From NCBI GenBank assembly GCA_012932865.1, contig SAXG01000029.1, positions 124,001-188,000 of the forward strand: a stretch of 64,000 nucleotides of DNA, read 5' to 3'. The notes under the pieces are model-generated. The model saw only the letters and a list, made by a program, of their open reading frames with translations, had not been told where the DNA came from and made no database searches. Made by a program: the position numbers and the translations under genes. This document shows, one piece after another, positions 1 to 9,585 of this stretch. Every line of letters begins with the position of its first letter. Position 1 is the first letter of the stretch. Origin of the DNA: Amylostereum areolatum (Eukaryota; Basidiomycota; Agaricomycetes; Russulales; Stereaceae).

Positions 1-3000
1 GCAGGGACCTTTGAGGACGGGTTTACGGATGGGTACATCTTGGGGAGGAAGCCGTAGAGGACTTCAAAGGGGGCCTTTCCAGTAGCTGCATGGGCATGGG
101 AGTTGTGAGAAAACTCAAAGAAGGACAACCACTTCACCCAGTTGTCTTGACGGTAGTTGCAGAATACTCGCAGGAACTGCTCAAGGTTCTGGTTCTCACG
201 TTTGGTCTGGCCGTCTGTCTGTGGGTGATACGCTGTGCTAAGGGCAGACTTGATCCCGAGCTTCTCATTGAGTGTACGCATCACCTGTCCAGCAAATTGG
301 GGTCCACAATCTGAGATGATCTTGTCTGCTAAGCTGTAGTGTCGATATACCTTGTCGAAGAGGATGTTGGCCGTGCCGTCGCTGGTGATCGTTGTCGTGC
401 ATGGGGTGGTAACCACCATCTTGGTGAGGCGATCGACTATGACATTGACGGCGTTATAGCCTTTGCAGTCAGGGAGCTCGACAATGAATTCGGTAGAGAT
501 GATGCCAAATAGTCGATCAGGTACTTCGTTCGGGATCATGTCAACGTGGGGTCGGCTGCTCTGCGTCTTTGTCGACTGGCAGGTTGCACATCCTGCTACA
601 AAGTCGTGGACAAAGATGCCGGGCCACCAGTATTCGCGACTCACAAGTTTGTAGGTCTTAAAACGACCAGGGTGTCCAGCCATGGGCGATTCATGGTACA
701 TTTTGACAATGTCACATTGCAACTCGTCGTCTGCAGGGACATATACCTTTCCTCTGAACAGGACCAGGCCTTCTTCGTAGTTCCACTCTTGAAGGTTCTT
801 GACGAGTGTACGTGGTCCGTTTCGTAAGATGGCGTCTAGGGCTTGAACGACCTCGATGTCCTTGGTTTTGCAGTCGCGGATATGTCGCCGGAGTTCGACA
901 TTGCCGAGGGAGGTTACTGCTCCTGGCCTTGTTGCGCGTACCTAGAAGTACTTGGGGTCAAGCAAGACGCGCTCCTTGTTGTCGTTTTCGACGCCCTGCT
1001 TGTGATCAGGTCGTCGGGACATTGGGTCTGGGAGATGGGATACTCCTGGTTTGTGAACGAGCGAGAAGTCAAATCAAGTGAGGAATAGAGCCCAACGTGC
1101 CTGTCGGCGGCTCAGCCTCTGTGCCATCTTGAAGTGCTCCAGATTCTTGTGATCTGTCCAGATTTCGACGGTGTCGGGGGCGCCTTCGAGGTAGTGGCGC
1201 CAGGCTTCAAGCGCACGGATGATCACAAGCAGCTCCTTGTCGTAGATGTCGTAGTTGTGTTCCGGTTCCAATAGGGCCTTGGATAGATACGCCACTGGAT
1301 GCCAGTGACCGTCGTCGCCTTTCTGTGAGAGTATACCTCCAGTAGCAAAGTCCGAGGCGTCGACTTCAACGAGGTAAGGCTTCTTTGGGTCAGGCATGAC
1401 CAAGACGGGGGAGGAAGTAAACGCAGCTTTCAGTGCGTCAAACGCAGTTTGGCGGTCCGTCGACCAGTCCCATGTGCAGTCCTTCTTTGTCAGGTCAAAT
1501 AGGGATTGTGCAACCTTGGAGAAGTCCTTGATGAAACGTCGGTAGAAGTTGCCGAAGCCGAGGAAGGATTGCACATCTTTGACCGTTCGTGGTGTCGGCC
1601 AGTCCTGAATACCTGCTACCTTGACGGGGTCCATAGCGATCTTGTCGTGCGAGATGATGAGTCCGAGGTATTCGACAGAGTCTTGTTCAAAGATGCATTT
1701 CTCCGGTTTGAGGAAGAGGTCGTTGTCTTGCAAACGCTGCAGAACCTGCCGCACTATGGCACGGTGTTCGTCCATGGTGCGAGTGAACACCAAGATGTCA
1801 TCCATGTAAATGATGACCTTGCCCGAGTCGATGAGATCCTTGAACAGTTCATTCATCATTGCCTGAAATGTCGCAGGGGAGTTCATAAGCCCGAAAAACA
1901 TCACCGTAGGTTCGAAGAGACCGCGATTCGTCTTGAACGCAGCCTTCCACTCGTCGCCTTCCTTGATGCGGACATCATTGTAGCCCCAGCGAACATCCAT
2001 CTTGGAGAAGATCTTTGCACCTTTGAGGCGGTCGACAATTTCAGAGATCAGTGGCAAGGGGTATTCATTCTTGACAGTGCCCTTGTTTAATTCTCGATAG
2101 TCCTGTACGGGACGCAGCTTTCCATCCTTTTTCTTCACAAAGAAGAATGGACTCGCCTGAGGTGACTTCGATGGGTGGATATAGCCCTTCTTCAGGTGGT
2201 CGTCAAGGAAGGTGTCGAGTTCGATCTGCTCGGAGGGTGAGAGGGGGTAGATCTTGCACGGTTTGGGTTCAAAGCCGTCTTTCATGTCGATAGCATGGTC
2301 CCATGGCCATCGGTCAGGAAGTTGCTCGGAGGTTTTCTTGTCGAATACAGGTGCAAAGTCGCGGTACGGCGGGGGGACTAAGTCTTCAAAGGTTTGCGGG
2401 CGTGCGTTCTCTTTTGAATGCTCTGCAAGCTCCTGCGCTTTTGTAAAGCCCGCGCGGATGGGTATTGCATCTGGATTAGGACCATCGGTTTCAGGGAGGA
2501 TTCCGGTGCGGCGTAGTCCATTGATCTCCCAGTCTCGGAATACCATGGGCCGCTCGTCGTTGTCTTCAGTGAAGAGTCGTGCGGGTAGAGGGGAGCGATG
2601 GACCGTGCAGACGCGAACACCTTTGACTCTGCGTGCAGGAATAACATAAGTGGGGACTGGGGTCCAGGACACATATGTCGGCTCTGGGAAGGGATCATCT
2701 AGAACGAGAGGTGTCCTCGGGGTTTTACCTGCTTCAACCTTACGCTGTGACTGGACCGATGATGGTTTCCGTGGCTTGGTTGCGAGGTTCGTCACAGGAG
2801 GTTTGGACAGAGTACACGAGGGAGGGCAGCGGAGCATGTCAACACGGTCTCGTTGCCAGTCTATGGTGGGATTGTGCTCGTCGAGCCAGTCTGTTCCAAG
2901 GATCATGTCATGATCGCCGATGTCGGTGATGAAGAACTCAGCTTCTTCCTCATGGTACGCCCTTGAATCTTGCGAGTATATCCGGATCCGCTGGGTCGTT

Positions 3001-3362
3001 GTGTCGCGTACCCAGCCCATGACGTTCTCGGTGCCATCCACATTACGCACGGGGAACGGGTTTTCTAGTTTTCTTGTGGTGAGCTTCTTGCGTTCAACGA
3101 AGCTTCGGTTCAGGATAATTCCTTCTGCGCCGCTATCAAGCAGCGCGTCTGCGTCGATTTCTCTTTTGGTACCTCGTCTGATCAGCTTGACCTTGAGCGT
3201 GATCGATGGTGTTTGCCTGTTCTTGGTGACAGTAGATAGATACAAACACGGGGGATATAATTGCTCACAGGTATGCATGGATGATAATACAGCGAAACGA
3301 TTCGACGATGATACCAAAAGTCCTTTGCCTCCACCAGACGACGCGACTGGGGGGCGTTTCAA
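1..3362 (-). pseudogene. pol: Gypsy Pol polyprotein (protease-RT-RNase H-integrase), degraded
   Basis: The 762-codon open stretch 3362-1074 shows an aspartic protease (ALLDSGAEG), reverse transcriptase with IIYMDDIL, and RNase H with VEVDASDF, DKELL and IWTDHKNL. The apparent first codon is TTG and the frame overlaps the gag stop, so it is probably expressed by frameshifting rather than from its own start. At 1074 a TGA interrupts the frame directly after RWALFLT, and a TAG foll about 110 nt later. Beyond them the same frame continues as integrase: the H2C2 zinc finger (YHESPMAGHPG, then CATC) and the core. The core is damaged: the first catalytic Asp reads Glu (IISTEFI) and the final Glu reads Lys (DGQTKREN), while the middle Asp (KIISD) remains. 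It is truncated by the window edge. Confidence 0.92.
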
Positions 3363-4384
3363 AAATCCTGCGATTCCAGGATGTCCTTCAACAGCGCTAC
3401 TGCCTGCTCCTTGCCTTCCGCGTCCAGATCCTTCAGCTGGCGAGTGATCGCTGCAATGGTTTTGGATGGGTCAGGAGCTGCTTTCGCAGTGGGTGGAGCC
3501 GTGCTCGTCAGTGGGGAGGGGGCCTTGGATCCAGTCTCCACTGCGCCCACCTGTCGCGCGCTCGAGTCGCGGTTGGGGAAGTCGCGGGAGACGTGACCGG
3601 CCTGTCGACACATGAAGCACCTGCCCTCACACATCATCTTTGCGCGCTCGTCGTCTGTCAGCTTTGCAGGGCGGGTCGAAGTGTTGGTGAAGGCGCCGAC
3701 TCGGCGCGACGAGGAGTCGTTGGTCGAACCGTTCGAGGTGAGCGCGACAGCCCCCTTGGACTGACTGCTCTTCCTCTCCGGGTTCTCTTCGAGCCATTGG
3801 TGGTTGATGCGGCGGGCGCGCTCCTTCCACTCTGCAAGGTTGGTAGGAAATGGGTACGACCGGGCCACCTGCTTGCCAAGGTCACGCTGACGTCCCTTCT
3901 TGAAAAAGTGGATTAGCGCCTCGTCGTCGTACCCCGACATGGTTGCCAGCATCTCAAACTCGGTGATAAAGTCGGTGATGTCCCGGGTGGTCATTGCAAG
4001 CTCGTTGATCTTACGCTGAGCCTCTATCTTCGGATCGACGGGCACAAAGTCTTTACTGAACCTCTCGAAGAGCTCTTTGTAGGAGTTGTAGTGGAGCGTC
4101 GGGGGCTTGAGGCCGAGGGCTTCAGTGTCTTCCTTCCTGTCTTCATCATCGAAGAGCTCCATGCGGTGATGCGTAGCCCAGGCTTTCGCTGTGCCGTCCT
4201 CCATCAAGCTGAGGAGGAGCATCATCTTGGCGTCATGTGTGGCATAAACATCCTTGTTAATGCGTAGGAACATATGGAACTCGAGGGAGAACCGGAGGGT
4301 GTCGCGTCTATCGCCTTTGAATGGCTTTGGCTTGGGGCCGATCTCCCGCTTGGAGACGGTAGGTTTGGATTTGGCGTCGGACAT
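3359..4384 (-). CDS. gag: Gypsy Gag protein with defective zinc knuckle
   Basis: A 341-aa open frame starting at ATG. Residues ~18-120 carry the gag core (KPKPFKGDRRDTLRF, LSLMEDGTAKAWA), then a retrotransposon-gag region (ITDFITEFEML) and a CCHC-like knuckle, CFMCRQAGHVSRD, whose last Cys is Phe (DFPN). In the related plus-strand copy at 59511-60131 this Cys is present (RDCPNKD). The stop lies in a T run (GATTTTTGA) and the pol frame starts one base back, so a -1 slip on Phe-UUU would join the two. The same overlap geometry is kept in the second copy. The gag homology of the second copy extends upstream of this ATG, so the ATG may not be the native start. The product would package element RNA and form virus-like particles in the cytoplasm; nucleic-acid binding by the knuckle is doubtful. 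Confidence 0.85.
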   Translation of the reverse strand: MSDAKSKPTVSKREIGPKPKPFKGDRRDTLRFSLEFHMFLRINKDVYATHDAKMMLLLSLMEDGTAKAWATHHRMELFDDEDRKEDTEALGLKPPTLHYNSYKELFERFSKDFVPVDPKIEAQRKINELAMTTRDITDFITEFEMLATMSGYDDEALIHFFKKGRQRDLGKQVARSYPFPTNLAEWKERARRINHQWLEENPERKSSQSKGAVALTSNGSTNDSSSRRVGAFTNTSTRPAKLTDDERAKMMCEGRCFMCRQAGHVSRDFPNRDSSARQVGAVETGSKAPSPLTSTAPPTAKAAPDPSKTIAAITRQLKDLDAEGKEQAVALLKDILESQDF

Positions 4385-4975
4385 CTTGTCGAAGGGGAGG
4401 GGAATGGTGAGGGATTGGGCCAGTTCTTGATCAAGGCGGGGTAGGGTTTCTCGTCGGTATTCTTCTGCTTCTTCAACTTTGTCCTCAACTTGTTTTGCGA
4501 CAAGGAAGTCGGCGGGGGTGAGGAATTGCTGGCTATGATGCCACGACCAGTGATCTTGGACAGGACTGAATGAAGTGGGCTGCCACTCAACTACTGATCA
4601 TCCTGGGGTGCCGTTCTTGTTTTGTCTATAGGCGTACCACTTCCTGGTTGTGTCGTTGTAGTTGATCCCTTCTGGGACCTCGACTACAGCACATCGACGG
4701 GGTGGAGACGAGTTGGTAGGAGGAGGGTTCAGGAAGCGCTGTAGAATGTCCGCAGCAGTGGCAAAGTCCGATTCTTCAACATAGGGTTGTTCGTCGCGGT
4801 TGTCGAAGTACCAATCTTGACATTGCGGGTTTGGTTCGTCGTGCTGCCAACGTACGGATTCCTTAGTCTGCTGCGAGGTGAGGATATAGTACTCCTCAGG
4901 ACAGTAGTCTCAAAAGACGCCTGGGGGGAAGTTCGGAGTGGGGGGACGAGGGACTGCGGGGGACGTGATGATGGT
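4385..4975 (-). pseudogene. N-terminal gag extension with two Trp/Tyr-rich modules
   Basis: The same frame as gag continues upstream of its ATG with two in-frame TGA codons. Two short modules are recognisable: WYFDNRDEQPYVEESDF, and KWYAYRQNKN followed by VVEWQP. The second Gypsy copy carries equivalents (WYFNDEEGFPYVEQTD, and KWYAYKKNGR with VVEWYP) as an uninterrupted N-terminal extension of its gag, so this is ancestral gag sequence broken here by nonsense changes. I do not recognise the modules; the Trp/Tyr spacing is WW-like, but that is only a resemblance. The stretch begins straight after the TAG that ends the upstream ORF and is in frame with it. Confidence 0.7.
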
Positions 4976-5592
4976 CTAGAAGAAGTCCGCCGCGATGGGG
5001 CGACGGCCGAGGAGTTTCTTGGTGAGGTAGCCGGCTTTTACTGCCTGGCGGATCTTATGTTCATGGTGGCGGCGACGAAGGGTCTTACCCTTGATGGTGG
5101 GACGGAGGACTGGTGGCGGGGTGGATTCGGGGGTCCGACGGTTAAACTGGGAGACGGAGGTGAAACTGGTTTGGAGGATCGGGTTGGGGGCATCTTGGAT
5201 GAGGTATATGTGGTAGGTGGGGGCGTGGAGGGTGAATTCAAGGCGTTCGAGATCTACGTTGATGCACGTAGTGATCCGGACGTATAGGGTGAGGACGACA
5301 GTACCGTGATCCTTGTGCCACCTCCACTCGAAGATGTGGAAGTTGAGGCCGTGCGCGGTCCAGGGATCTTTCTTGCAGAGGTTCTGTACGGGGACGAGGC
5401 AGTTGACGGTGACGGCGTCGGACCAAGGGTAGGGGAGTGGTGCGTCGTCGCGGGGGGTGATCGGCTTTCCGTTGAACGGGAGGAAGACCGGTGCGTTCGG
5501 GAGGTCCGTGGTGGGAGTTTTTAACGTCGTAGAGACGGCAGAGGTAGATGGAGAGAGGGGTGCGAGGTAGGCGTAGGGGGAGACTGTCCAGG
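4976..5592 (-). pseudogene. Extra ORF between 5' LTR and gag (ATG-less, conserved in two copies)
   Basis: Conceptual translation from just inside the LTR to the TAG at 4978-4976 gives a protein that matches the ORF at 57140-57748 throughout: LYDVK, then DAVTV, FEWRWHKDHG, TPESTPPP, HKIRQAVKAGYLT and GRRPIAADFF followed by the stop. Neither copy has an ATG in this frame. A one-base surplus in an AAAAA run just after LYDVK shifts the frame here. The family is unknown to me. Its position before gag and conservation across two diverged elements suggest a real element-encoded product, or a gag N-terminal domain reached by stop readthrough (the stop is followed by AC in both copies). Confidence 0.65.
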
Positions 5593-6012
5593 TGTCAGAA
5601 ACACAGTTTATGAGACCGATGAACCACCTAAGTCGCGACGATGGGAGGAGCGAGAAGAAAATAGATTCGAGAGTGCCGGGGTCTAGGGTAGTGCAACGTG
5701 CGCTACGGTACCGTATGACGAGATGGACAGTCTAGGGAAAAGGGAAGAGAAACACTGTCCTTATATACAAGTGGGAACGATGGTGCGATGCGATGTGATA
5801 GTGGTGCGAGCGGGGGGAACAGTAGGAAAGGAGTCATGGGGCGGAGGACGAAGGTCCGGAGCAGTGATGTCATAGATAAGGATGCGGAACCCTGCTCAGA
5901 AGTCCGGGCAATGACGTCATTGAAGCATGTGATGCAAGGGAAAGTCATGTGCCGTGACACGTCGCGTGTACGAGGTCTGCAAACGAAGAGAGAAATGGAG
6001 CGATCCATGACA
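5593..6012 (-). repeat. Gypsy 5' LTR (420 bp)
   Basis: It starts TGTCAG and ends ATGACA on the plus strand, so in element orientation it runs TGTCATGGATCG to TTTCTGACA. A TATATAAGG promoter box lies near 5760-5770 in element orientation. It aligns over its whole length with the solo LTR 53020-53442 and with the partial LTR 63627-64000 (opposite strand). The interior of the element begins directly to its left. Confidence 0.9.
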
Positions 6013-6110
6013 TCTAGCATATGCGTGAAGATGAGGATGTCGTCCAAATAGACGACCACAACTCCTTGGTGGATCAAGCCCAGCGCGGCGGCAGTTCCAC
6101 AACTCCACTG
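6013..6110 (-). pseudogene. Gypsy reverse transcriptase fragment
   Basis: About 30 codons read GLIHQGVVVVYLDDILIF and THMLD, the catalytic YxDD segment of a Gypsy RT of a different family from the neighbour (which has YMDD). The fragment stops exactly at the LTR boundary at 6012, so the Gypsy element inserted into an older RT copy. Confidence 0.75.
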
Positions 6111-6141
6111 ACACCTCTGCCGCCTAACGTCGTTCGAGGAG

Positions 6142-6411
6142 TTGCGATCTGATAGTCCACTCACCAACACATCACCATCACTGTCTCCCATCCCCCTCCC
6201 TCCCCACCGCAAGACCCGTGCAAAGGCATCTGTCAACAAACGACCTTATGAAGATGTTGCAGAAGATACAAACGACGCTCCAAAATCGAAACAAGCAAAG
6301 AATGCTCCGAAGACAAGGACAAAGACGAAGGCAGTGGCGACGGCAAAGGCAATGAAGGCGGCGAAGGCAAAGGAAGCGAGGGCAGCAAAGGCAGGTAGCA
6401 CGTTTCTCTGA
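6142..6411 (+). other. Lys/Ala-rich open stretch, unrecognised
   Basis: An 89-codon plus-strand frame with a strongly basic Lys/Ala-rich C-terminal half (KTKAVATAKAMKAAKAKEAR). It resembles the disordered tail of a nuclear protein and ends near a GT that could be a splice donor (gcaggtagc at about 6391). No domain is visible. It lies between two retroelement fragments and may be a captured exon or chance low complexity. Confidence 0.25.
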
Positions 6412-7512
6412 AACCGGGAATGTTTGATGTGTTGACTTTCCCATCTGACAACCATGGCAGTGATCAGAGGAACGAGATGCTGGGTCAACGTGCACTCCTT
6501 TGACAACGTCTGGTGTTAACGTTGTGAGTGTACCATGAGAGACATGTCCAAGGCGGTGGTGCATAATGTCCGCCGTAGTCATTTTGACCTTGTCCGCTTT
6601 CGCCGAGTTGACCATTACTGTGGGCGCAGGGTGTAACGTGATCCAGTATACATTCTCCTGCTTTGTGACGTGCCCCACAGTAGTGTCTCCCTTTGAAATG
6701 GTGCGTCCGCCAGACCCACGGAGTTCGATGGTGAAACCCCGTTCCTCAAGCATGCCGACCGAAATGAACCGGTGCATAGCGAGAGGGGCATGGAGGACCT
6801 TGTTCAGGGTAACCTCCATTCGTTTCCCTTCAACAACAGAGACCGCGCGCACCATGCCAATGCCTATATAGGTCATCTGGCTGCCATTTCCGAGTGTTAT
6901 TGGACGTGAGTCCTTTAACGGTGTGTACAACTCGAAATCACCTCGGTGCGGGGTTACATGTTGTGAACAGCCAGAATACAACATCCAACAGGTGTGCCCA
7001 GGGGCGATATACCAGGAAACCTTCATGTCATTGGCGTCCAAAGACTTGGAGAGGCGATGTTGTTGGTAGAGATCGAAGCTGGTGAATGCGGTCATGATGC
7101 CAGGTCTGGAGTAGATCCCCTCCAAGACCTCCCAGGCACCATAGGACAATGTGCAGTACTCTATCTTGCTGCGCACAGCAGTGACACAAGCAAGCTTGAG
7201 AAGACCGAAGGCTGCATCATCATCGTCTTCCCAGTCTCCTCTGACTTCATTGTAGTCTTTGCCAGAGAGAGTGGAGAGTTCTAACTTGGGCGCCAATGTA
7301 ATTTGGATGGTAAGTTCACCCTTGGCTTCTGCATCCTTCTTCTTCTTCTCGAAGCCAGTGATCTCTGTGCTCGTCGAGGGACGAGGCTTCTGGCCATTGA
7401 CGATGCGCCACAGTTTCCTGCTCTGCAGCAGGTCCTGCATGTTGCGCGACCAGGACTTCTAGTTCGTCGCATCAAGTTTGACGAAGCTGGAAGGGAGCGA
7501 GTTTAAAGACAT
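6405..7512 (-). pseudogene. Ty1/Copia gag-pol remnant
   Basis: The ATG at 7512 opens a Copia-type gag (SLNSLPSSFVKLD, then KSWSRNMQDLL) that meets an in-frame TAG about 16 codons in. The frame continues through gag (YGAWEVLEGIY), skips directly to a retropepsin-like segment (WMLYSGCSQHVT, where LDSG would be expected, so the catalytic Asp is Tyr), then to the pre-integrase domain (MHHRLGHVSHGTL, with CHGCQMGKS). It ends abruptly at about 6405; integrase core, RT and RNase H are absent. The gag zinc knuckle has also been deleted. A dead 5' remnant. Confidence 0.85.
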
Positions 7513-7699
7513 GATAAGTCTTGGTGGCGATAATCTGGGTTGAGGAGCGGTCAGACCCAGATCCCCAAAGTCGCAAAGAGGCAGCAACCCTCCCCTGTGT
7601 CTGTACTCTAAACCAGAAACCCAAAGGTTCCTGCTCTGCCTCGACGTCCATGCGCGCCTATAGTACTTGTATGAACAGTTATAGTATGTGATGCGCAGT
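7513..7699 (-). other. Copia 5' leader between LTR and gag
   Basis: Untranslated leader of the Copia remnant, between its LTR (right) and the gag ATG (left). I could not identify a convincing tRNA-complementary primer site in it. Confidence 0.4.
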
Positions 7700-8675
7700 T
7701 GTAACAGGTGCTCCAGGGTGGATTAACTACCTCCCTCTGGATTGGGACACCTAAACCGGTCCGCACTTAAGGGCACCAGCCAACCATTCACAAGCACCTA
7801 TAGCGTCACACTAGGCTCCCCTAGCGCTTGCCTAATTACCTAAGTATAGTAATTATGTACTGGCTTAGCGACGACACGAGCGTCGCCAGAGGCCCTTCCT
7901 GCCAGCTTCCTCAAGTGAGGTCACTTGGTTTCAGGGTGCTACGACACTACATGTCCTAAGATGTCTTCAGGGCGGCTGGGAACGAAACGCCCGCACACAA
8001 CCTGGGTAAGTAAAAGACCATGCCCCTAATGGGCCAAACTGTATCGTAGTGCGCAGAGGGACGGAGGACAAGAGGACTCACAACGGCTTCTGCCCGCTTC
8101 AGGGCTCCCTCGCCGCGCTCGCGTTACCCCTTCAGGGTGAGGACACAATGCAAGGCCCGGGGCCAAGCAAATTGGGGAGCAAGTGGGACAAATGAATGTT
8201 ACTCGCCTTTGAAGGACTTTGTACGACTTGAGGGCTAGATAGATAGGCCAGGGCCCATAACCTGTTGAACAGACTTATCCAAGTCAGTGAGACGCTCAGT
8301 CGAAGGGATACTTCGAGTTATATATTATACCTTATCCAAGTCAGTGAGACGCTATAGTAAGGTATGTAAGCCAGAGAGAAATAAGTAGAAGGTATAAAGG
8401 ATTGCTCACCTCAGTCGAAGGGATACTTCGAGTGAGGAGGCAGGACGAAATACGAGAGCCTTATATACCCGAACCGCTGTGCCATAAGAGCCAATCATAA
8501 AAGCCGTAAGAAAGTGGTGCCATAGTGTAGCATAATTAATCAGCGCCAAGAGTGTGCTCAGTCATCCACTACAGCTTTCATGTGAAAGCGTACACTCCGC
8601 ACAGCCTTGCATAGCCGATTCCATATTGTTCCGGTTCTTCCCAGAACCTTCCGTTCCTTTCCGTCACATATTACA
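7700..8675 (-). repeat. Copia 5' LTR (about 976 bp)
   Basis: Plus-strand ends are TGTAACAGGTG and CACATATTACA, i.e. matching TGTAA/TTACA termini. A TATA box in element orientation (GGGTATATAAGG) lies at about 8458-8470. It lies directly upstream of the Copia gag remnant in the correct orientation. No second LTR copy is visible, so the boundaries rest on the termini and position only. Confidence 0.6.
8275..8433. repeat. Two interleaved 22-nt repeats with hairpins inside the Copia LTR
   Basis: Repeat A (ttatccaagtcagtgagacg + ct) occurs at 8275-8296 and 8332-8353. Repeat B (cagtcgaagggatacttcga + gt) occurs at 8297-8318 and 8412-8433. Repeat B contains the perfect inverted repeat TCGAAG/CTTCGA around a 5-nt loop. 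They lie just downstream of the LTR TATA box in element orientation, so they would be in the transcript leader. Confidence 0.75.
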
Positions 8676-9585
8676 TAATGTAGTTGAAGCTAGAGATCAT
8701 CCGCATTACTATCTTCAACAGCATTGAACAAATCCACACTGGTGTCCACCTACCACGATCACCCTGTCATCCTGCTTTCCAACAACTGCAACAACATTGC
8801 CGTGATCCTCCGCTGCCTGTGGAGTCAATCGTCCCTCCGTGTTGTGCTTTTTCTGCGCTCCGGGTCTCAAATTGGGGTCTCTGCGAGTGCGTGCCAGTGT
8901 ACGCGTTGGGGATGGAGCCAGTGGCGGGAGCGTAGAGCATGGGCAAGGTGCAAAGGCGGCGGCCGAGAGAAGAGAAGGTCAAGGGTGCGGGAGGGGGTGG
9001 AGAATGGAGAAGAGGGCGTGGATGTTGATGAGATCGGGGTATAGTTGCATGGAGCTCGTCCAGCACGTGCTCATCCAGCACGCGCAGTGCCCTGTGTGCG
9101 AACTCGCATGCGCACCTGGCTTGCATCCAGCACAAGGCCGCTCAGCATGCCACGGTTGGCGGCATACGAGGGGCGCCTGGTGCTGGACAGGCATTTGAGG
9201 GAGGGGAGTGGCACGAGGCAGGAAAGCCGGCGGAGTCCATGGATGAAGGGGAGACACCATTTGGGATGAAGCTGCAGTTGACGAGTGTCAGCGGGCTTGG
9301 GAACCGAGACGAAGCGGTGGGAACGAGCAAGATGAAGAGGCATGGGGGAGAGCAGGTGGCGAGCGTGAGGGAGTGAGGGAGAGAGAAGTGGAAGGGAGCT
9401 GGAAGGTGCCAGTGGCCGTGGACCGCACACTCTCAGTGTCCGTCTCTGAGGAGTCACAATGCCCACCCCTTGGCACTCCCATTGAATACCCATCCCTCGA
9501 CATCCCCAACGCTCATCCCTCGGTACTCCCTCGCCCCCTTATCCTCGACACTCGAGACAGATCTGCATCAACAGAAACTTGAAGA
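8676..9585. other. No recognisable gene
   Basis: Between the Copia LTR and the Plavaka stop codon. Several overlapping open frames exist on both strands but none shows a domain or a consistent splice structure. It probably includes the 3' end of the Plavaka element, but I found no terminal inverted repeat. Confidence 0.4.

Larger units (their letters stand above)
1..6012 (-). mobile_element. Ty3/Gypsy LTR retrotransposon, 3' part beyond the left edge
   Basis: A leftward Gypsy element. In its own direction it holds a 5' LTR (5593-6012), an extra upstream ORF (stop at 4976), a gag module, and pol with protease, reverse transcriptase, RNase H and integrase running to base 1. The 3' LTR is outside the window. 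Bases 6013-6017 (tctag) would be one target-site copy, but the partner cannot be seen. The element sits in a leftover piece of another Gypsy RT at 6013-6110. It is non-functional as read: in-frame stops in pol and upstream of gag, substituted integrase catalytic residues and a broken zinc knuckle. A pol fragment at 55900-56767, a solo LTR at 53020-53442 and an LTR at 63627-64000 belong to the same family. Confidence 0.9.

Noticed and set aside
1506..2090. 194-codon plus-strand open frame
   Set aside because: It is the antisense shadow of the Gypsy RT/RNase H on the minus strand; no domain of its own.
3359..3362. Start of the pol frame taken as an initiation codon
   Set aside because: The codon is TTG inside the gag stop overlap; frameshifting is a better explanation than initiation.
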